A stretch of 9,446 nucleotides of DNA from CAZOHN01 sp964579325. Lineage in GTDB: Bacteria > Pseudomonadota > Alphaproteobacteria > Rhodobacterales > Rhodobacteraceae. Position 1 is the first letter of the stretch. Every line of letters starts with the position of its first letter. Below are positions 6,651 through 9,446 of the stretch, piece by piece. The position numbers and the translations under genes are program-made. Where the stretch lies: positions 1 to 9,446 of the forward strand of contig CAZOHN010000143.1 of assembly GCA_964579325.1 (NCBI GenBank). Reading direction: 5' to 3'. Under the pieces are notes generated by a model. That model searched no databases. It saw only the letters and a program-made list of their open reading frames with translations, and was not told the origin of the DNA.

Positions 6651-7417
6651 CCCGTCACCACCACGCCGCCGTCGATCACCAGAGCCTGCCCGGTCATCAT
6701 CTTCGAGGCGGAGGAGGCGAGGAAGAGGGTGCCGCAGACGATGTCGTCGGGCTCGAGGGTGTCATTGAGGCACTGCCGGTCGACATGGGCCTGAAGGCCC
6801 TCTGGCGTCACCCAGAGGTCCTTCTGCTTCTGCGTGAGCACCCAGCCCGGCGCCAGCGCATTCACCCGGATGCGGTCGGGTCCGAATTCGCGGGCGAGGC
6901 TGCGGGTCATGCCGTTGATGCCGGAATTGGCGGTTGTGTAGACCGGGTAGCCCGCGTTCCCCATCATGTAGGAGATCGACGAGAAGTTGACGATGGAGCC
7001 GCCGCCTGCGGCCTTCATGCCCGGGATGACGGCCTTGGCGGCGAAGAAGTAGGCCTTGAGGTTGATCGCGATCGACCAGTCCCAGAACGCCTCGTCGGTT
7101 TCGAGCGTCAGGTGGCGCTTGTCGTTGGCGGCGTTGTTGACCAGCACCGTCGCGGGGCCATGCGCCTCGGCCGCCGTGGCGATGGCCGCCTCGAGGGCGG
7201 GAATGTCGGTGATGTCGCAAGGCAGGAACAGCGGGCGGTGTCCGGTGGCGGCTTCCATCTCGTCGCAGAACGCCGTGCTGTCGGAGCGCTGGACGAAGGC
7301 CACCTTCGCGCCCTGCCGGAGAAATCCCTCGGTCAGCGAGGCGCCGATGCCGGAACCGCCGCCGGTGATGAACACCGACTTGCCCTTCAAGTCGTGGAAG
7401 GTTGCGGGGAGCGTCAT
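6647..7417 (-). CDS. SDR-family oxidoreductase, candidate D-galactose 1-dehydrogenase, with Asn for the catalytic Lys
   Basis: This 256-residue classical short-chain dehydrogenase has the nucleotide loop TGGGSGIG (18-25), NNAA (94-97), the structural Asn119, Ser147 and Tyr160. The overall sequence resembles the Caulobacter D-xylose dehydrogenase XylB group. Position in the operon makes oxidation of D-galactose to the lactone the natural role, since a sugar dehydrogenase is otherwise missing in the window. The oddity is at residue 164. The YxxxK lysine is Asn (YTTAN, codon AAT at 6928-6926), and no other Lys is near enough in sequence to replace it. The rest of the protein looks intact, so this may be a subfamily trait rather than decay. 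The start at 7417 is supported by GAAAGGA upstream; the longer open frame overlaps the alpha-galactosidase gene. An L-arabinose or fucose dehydrogenase is the main alternative. Confidence 0.82.
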   Translation of the reverse strand: MTLPATFHDLKGKSVFITGGGSGIGASLTEGFLRQGAKVAFVQRSDSTAFCDEMEAATGHRPLFLPCDITDIPALEAAIATAAEAHGPATVLVNNAANDKRHLTLETDEAFWDWSIAINLKAYFFAAKAVIPGMKAAGGGSIVNFSSISYMMGNAGYPVYTTANSGINGMTRSLAREFGPDRIRVNALAPGWVLTQKQKDLWVTPEGLQAHVDRQCLNDTLEPDDIVCGTLFLASSASKMMTGQALVIDGGVVVTG

Positions 7418-7425
7418 GGGGGCGG

Positions 7426-7432
7426 TCCTTTC
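7426..7432 (-). promoter_or_regulatory. Ribosome binding site of the SDR gene
   Basis: On the minus strand, GAAAGGA sits eight bases before the ATG at 7417, inside the 17-bp gap after the alpha-galactosidase stop. It is the best Shine-Dalgarno in the minus-strand cluster and fixes the SDR start. Confidence 0.65.
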
Positions 7433-7434
7433 GG

Positions 7435-9446
7435 TCAGACTCGGGTGCCTTCCAGCACCCACAAGGTTGCGGGCCAGGCGATGGGAAGCAAGAGGCCGCT
7501 GTCCATCAGCGCCGCGCCCGAGAGACGCACGGGGCCGGACCTGAGCGCGTTCGGGCCGCGGCTGTGCGGAGGGGCATCCTCGGGGTTGGCGAGCCTTACC
7601 TCGTAGGTGGCGGCGGGGTCGAGCCCGGAAAGGCGCAGCGGGCGGGGCAGGATCTGGGCGGAGGTTTCGGCCTGGCCCGCGAAGGCCACGAAGCGCGAAC
7701 CGTCGCGGGCGATCTGGATTTCGGCGACCACGGCGGGGTCGGCGGTGTCGAGCGGGCGGATGTCGGCCTGCACGGTCCAGTGCCGGTTCGCCTTCCACCA
7801 TGCGGTAACGCGGACGAGGGTGGCGGTTTCCTCGTCAGTCAACTCGCGCGGGTCCATCTCGAAGCCCATGTGGCGCTGGGCGGCGACCCAGGCGCGGAAG
7901 GACATGGGCAGGATGCGGCCCGAGGTGTGGCAGGTGCGGGGGCCAACGTGGGAGCCAGTCACGGCGGCGGGCAGGACCAGCGCGGCGCGGTTCTGCCTTG
8001 CAAGTCGCTCGACCGCATCGTTCGAATCGGACAGCCAGACCCGGTGCGTCTGGGCGAGGATGCCGAGGTCGATCCGGCCGCCGCCCGAGGCGCAGCTTTC
8101 GATTTCGACGCGCGGATGCACGGCGCGGAGGCGGGCGAGGAGGTCGAGGATGCCACGCCCTTGCGCGGCGTCGGCCACCGGCAGCAGGCGGTTGTGGTCC
8201 CACTTGAGGTAGTCGACGGGGTATTCGCGCAGGAGTGCATCGAGCACGGCAAACAGGTGGTCGCGGACCTCCGGGCGGGCGAGGTCGAGCACCATCTGGT
8301 TGCGCCCGGTCGTCTGGTCGGCCGGGCCGAGCACCCAGTCGGGGTGGGCGCGGTAGAGATCGCTTGCCGGGTTGACCATCTCGGGCTCGACCCAGAGGCC
8401 GAAGGTCATGCCGAGCCGATGGACCTCGGCGATGAGCGGGTGCAGCCCGTCGGGCCACTTGCGGCGGTCGACGGTCCAGTCGCCCAGGGAGGTGGTGTCG
8501 TCGTCACGCCGTCCGAACCAGCCGTCATCCAGGACGAAGCGCTCCGCACCCAGGGTGGCGGCGCGGGCGGCGATTTCGGTGAGGGTGTCAAGGCGGTGGT
8601 CGAAGTAGAACGCTTCCCAGCAGTTGTAGTGGACCGGGCGCGGGCGCGCGGGGTCGGGCCAGGGCACGATCCGGTCGCGGGTGAGGCGCTGGAAGGCGAC
8701 GCCCGCGCCGGCCAGTCCGGTGTCGGAGCGGACGGCATAGAGGGGCGCGGTCTCGAACCGGGTGGCGGGCGCGCGTTCGGCGCCGGTTACATGGCCGAAC
8801 TGGACCTGCCGTCGGCCGTCGGGCATTTCCTCGGCCAGCATCCGGTGCCCGCCCGGCCAGCCGTAGCAAAGGCCGAACGTCGCCCCGGCGTTCATCGTGC
8901 AGCCGCGTTCGGGCAGGAAGACGTAGGGCGGGTGTTCGTGGCCCGAACGGCCGGTGCGGGACTCGCGCTGACGCGCGCCCGGGCTCCAGGGCGTGCGCAC
9001 AAGCGAGAATTCCCGCGTCCATTTTCCGGTGAAGTCGATGACATCGTCGGCATGTTGCGGACCCGGCAGCACTGGCGCGGCAAGCCATTGGACGCGGATC
9101 GGGCGGTTGGCCTCGACCACGGTGGCGAGTTTCAGCGCGCCTTCGCCGGCGTCGGCGATCCGATGGACCAGCGCGATCCCGTCCGCCTCGGAGCGGAAGG
9201 AGAGCGCGGTGCAGGTCGCCTCCACTGCGGCAAGGCGGAAGCGCGGGGCGAGGGGCCGGCCGTCGGCCTCGGCCAGGACGAGCCCCGGCTGCCCTTGCCA
9301 GTCGGACCAGGGTCCGGGGCAGAGAGTGAGGGGCGGCAGCGCGTCGAGCATCCCGCCGGTCAGGTCCATCCGGTGTGCGGCGGCAAGCTGTGCGAGGTCT
9401 TCGTCCGGGGGCAGGGCAGCGCCCCAGTGGACAACTTCCGGCACCC
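7435..9446 (-). CDS. GH36 alpha-galactosidase (5' end outside window)
   Basis: At least 669 residues of a GH36 alpha-galactosidase are present. The family releases terminal alpha-galactose from melibiose, raffinose or galactomannan pieces. Numbering from the codon at 9444, an N-terminal beta-sandwich runs to about 265, followed by the barrel with YNCWEAFYFD (273-282), FVLDDGWFG (303-311), WVEPEMVN (351-358), YLKWDHNR (412-419, nucleophile D416), SCASGGGR (450-457) and LSDSNDA (471-477, acid/base Asp 473 or 476). A C-terminal beta domain ends the protein. The codon at 9444 is GTG and could be read as a start, but PEVVHWG usually lies some 20 residues inside these proteins and the frame runs off the edge. 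The gene is therefore most likely 5'-truncated by the window. It lies 17 bp upstream of the SDR gene and looks like an early gene of the operon. No secretion signal can be judged. Confidence 0.93.
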   Translation of the reverse strand, partial: VPEVVHWGAALPPDEDLAQLAAAHRMDLTGGMLDALPPLTLCPGPWSDWQGQPGLVLAEADGRPLAPRFRLAAVEATCTALSFRSEADGIALVHRIADAGEGALKLATVVEANRPIRVQWLAAPVLPGPQHADDVIDFTGKWTREFSLVRTPWSPGARQRESRTGRSGHEHPPYVFLPERGCTMNAGATFGLCYGWPGGHRMLAEEMPDGRRQVQFGHVTGAERAPATRFETAPLYAVRSDTGLAGAGVAFQRLTRDRIVPWPDPARPRPVHYNCWEAFYFDHRLDTLTEIAARAATLGAERFVLDDGWFGRRDDDTTSLGDWTVDRRKWPDGLHPLIAEVHRLGMTFGLWVEPEMVNPASDLYRAHPDWVLGPADQTTGRNQMVLDLARPEVRDHLFAVLDALLREYPVDYLKWDHNRLLPVADAAQGRGILDLLARLRAVHPRVEIESCASGGGRIDLGILAQTHRVWLSDSNDAVERLARQNRAALVLPAAVTGSHVGPRTCHTSGRILPMSFRAWVAAQRHMGFEMDPRELTDEETATLVRVTAWWKANRHWTVQADIRPLDTADPAVVAEIQIARDGSRFVAFAGQAETSAQILPRPLRLSGLDPAATYEVRLANPEDAPPHSRGPNALRSGPVRLSGAALMDSGLLLPIAWPATLWVLEGTRV

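Noticed and set aside
6647..7417. SDR as a decaying pseudogene because of the missing lysine
   Set aside because: The frame is full length with normal codon use, a good ribosome site, and conserved nucleotide loop, Ser and Tyr. One substitution does not show decay.
6596..7606. Plus-strand open frame of 336 codons opposite the SDR gene
   Set aside because: It is antisense to the SDR, which has a clear nucleotide loop and ribosome site. The product resembles no family I know.
9442..9444. GTG at 9444 as the true start of the alpha-galactosidase
   Set aside because: The frame continues to the window edge. The PEVVHWG segment normally lies inside GH36 proteins after a short N-terminal strand, and only two bases of upstream sequence are visible.

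Overview
This is a very GC-rich window (roughly 70% by eye) with strong G/C preference at third codon positions and many meaningless open frames opposite real genes. Gene content, protein flavour and a GGATATTT-type intergenic repeat suggest an alphaproteobacterium, most likely of the Rhodobacteraceae. That placement is an inference, because no rRNA or other marker is present.

Layout: one plus-strand gene (84-1247) encodes a fold-type III PLP enzyme of the D-serine dehydratase/D-threonine aldolase family. It converges on seven minus-strand genes that fill 1340-9446. In transcription order (right to left) these are a GH36 alpha-galactosidase (5' end outside the window), an SDR oxidoreductase, 2-dehydro-3-deoxygalactonokinase (dgoK), 2-dehydro-3-deoxy-6-phosphogalactonate aldolase (dgoA), an SMP-30/gluconolactonase-type lactonase, a GH42 beta-galactosidase and an aldose 1-epimerase. 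Genes are packed tightly: 17 bp separates the first two, 4-bp ATGA/GTGA overlaps join the next four, a 109-bp gap precedes the GH42 gene, and a further ATGA overlap joins the last two.

Together they form a nearly complete oxidative (De Ley-Doudoroff) galactose route fed by galactosides. The two glycosidases release galactose, the epimerase equilibrates its anomers, and the SDR would oxidise it to the lactone. The lactonase would give galactonate, and the kinase and aldolase finish at pyruvate plus glyceraldehyde-3-phosphate. The galactonate dehydratase, a transporter and a regulator are not seen and may lie outside the window.

The window is mostly a readable catabolic operon and I found no clearly new system. 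The points most worth checking are an SDR whose YxxxK lysine is Asn, two copies of a GC-rich hairpin/GGATATTT intergenic element, loss of the zinc-cluster cysteines in the GH42 enzyme, and altered sugar-pocket positions in the epimerase.
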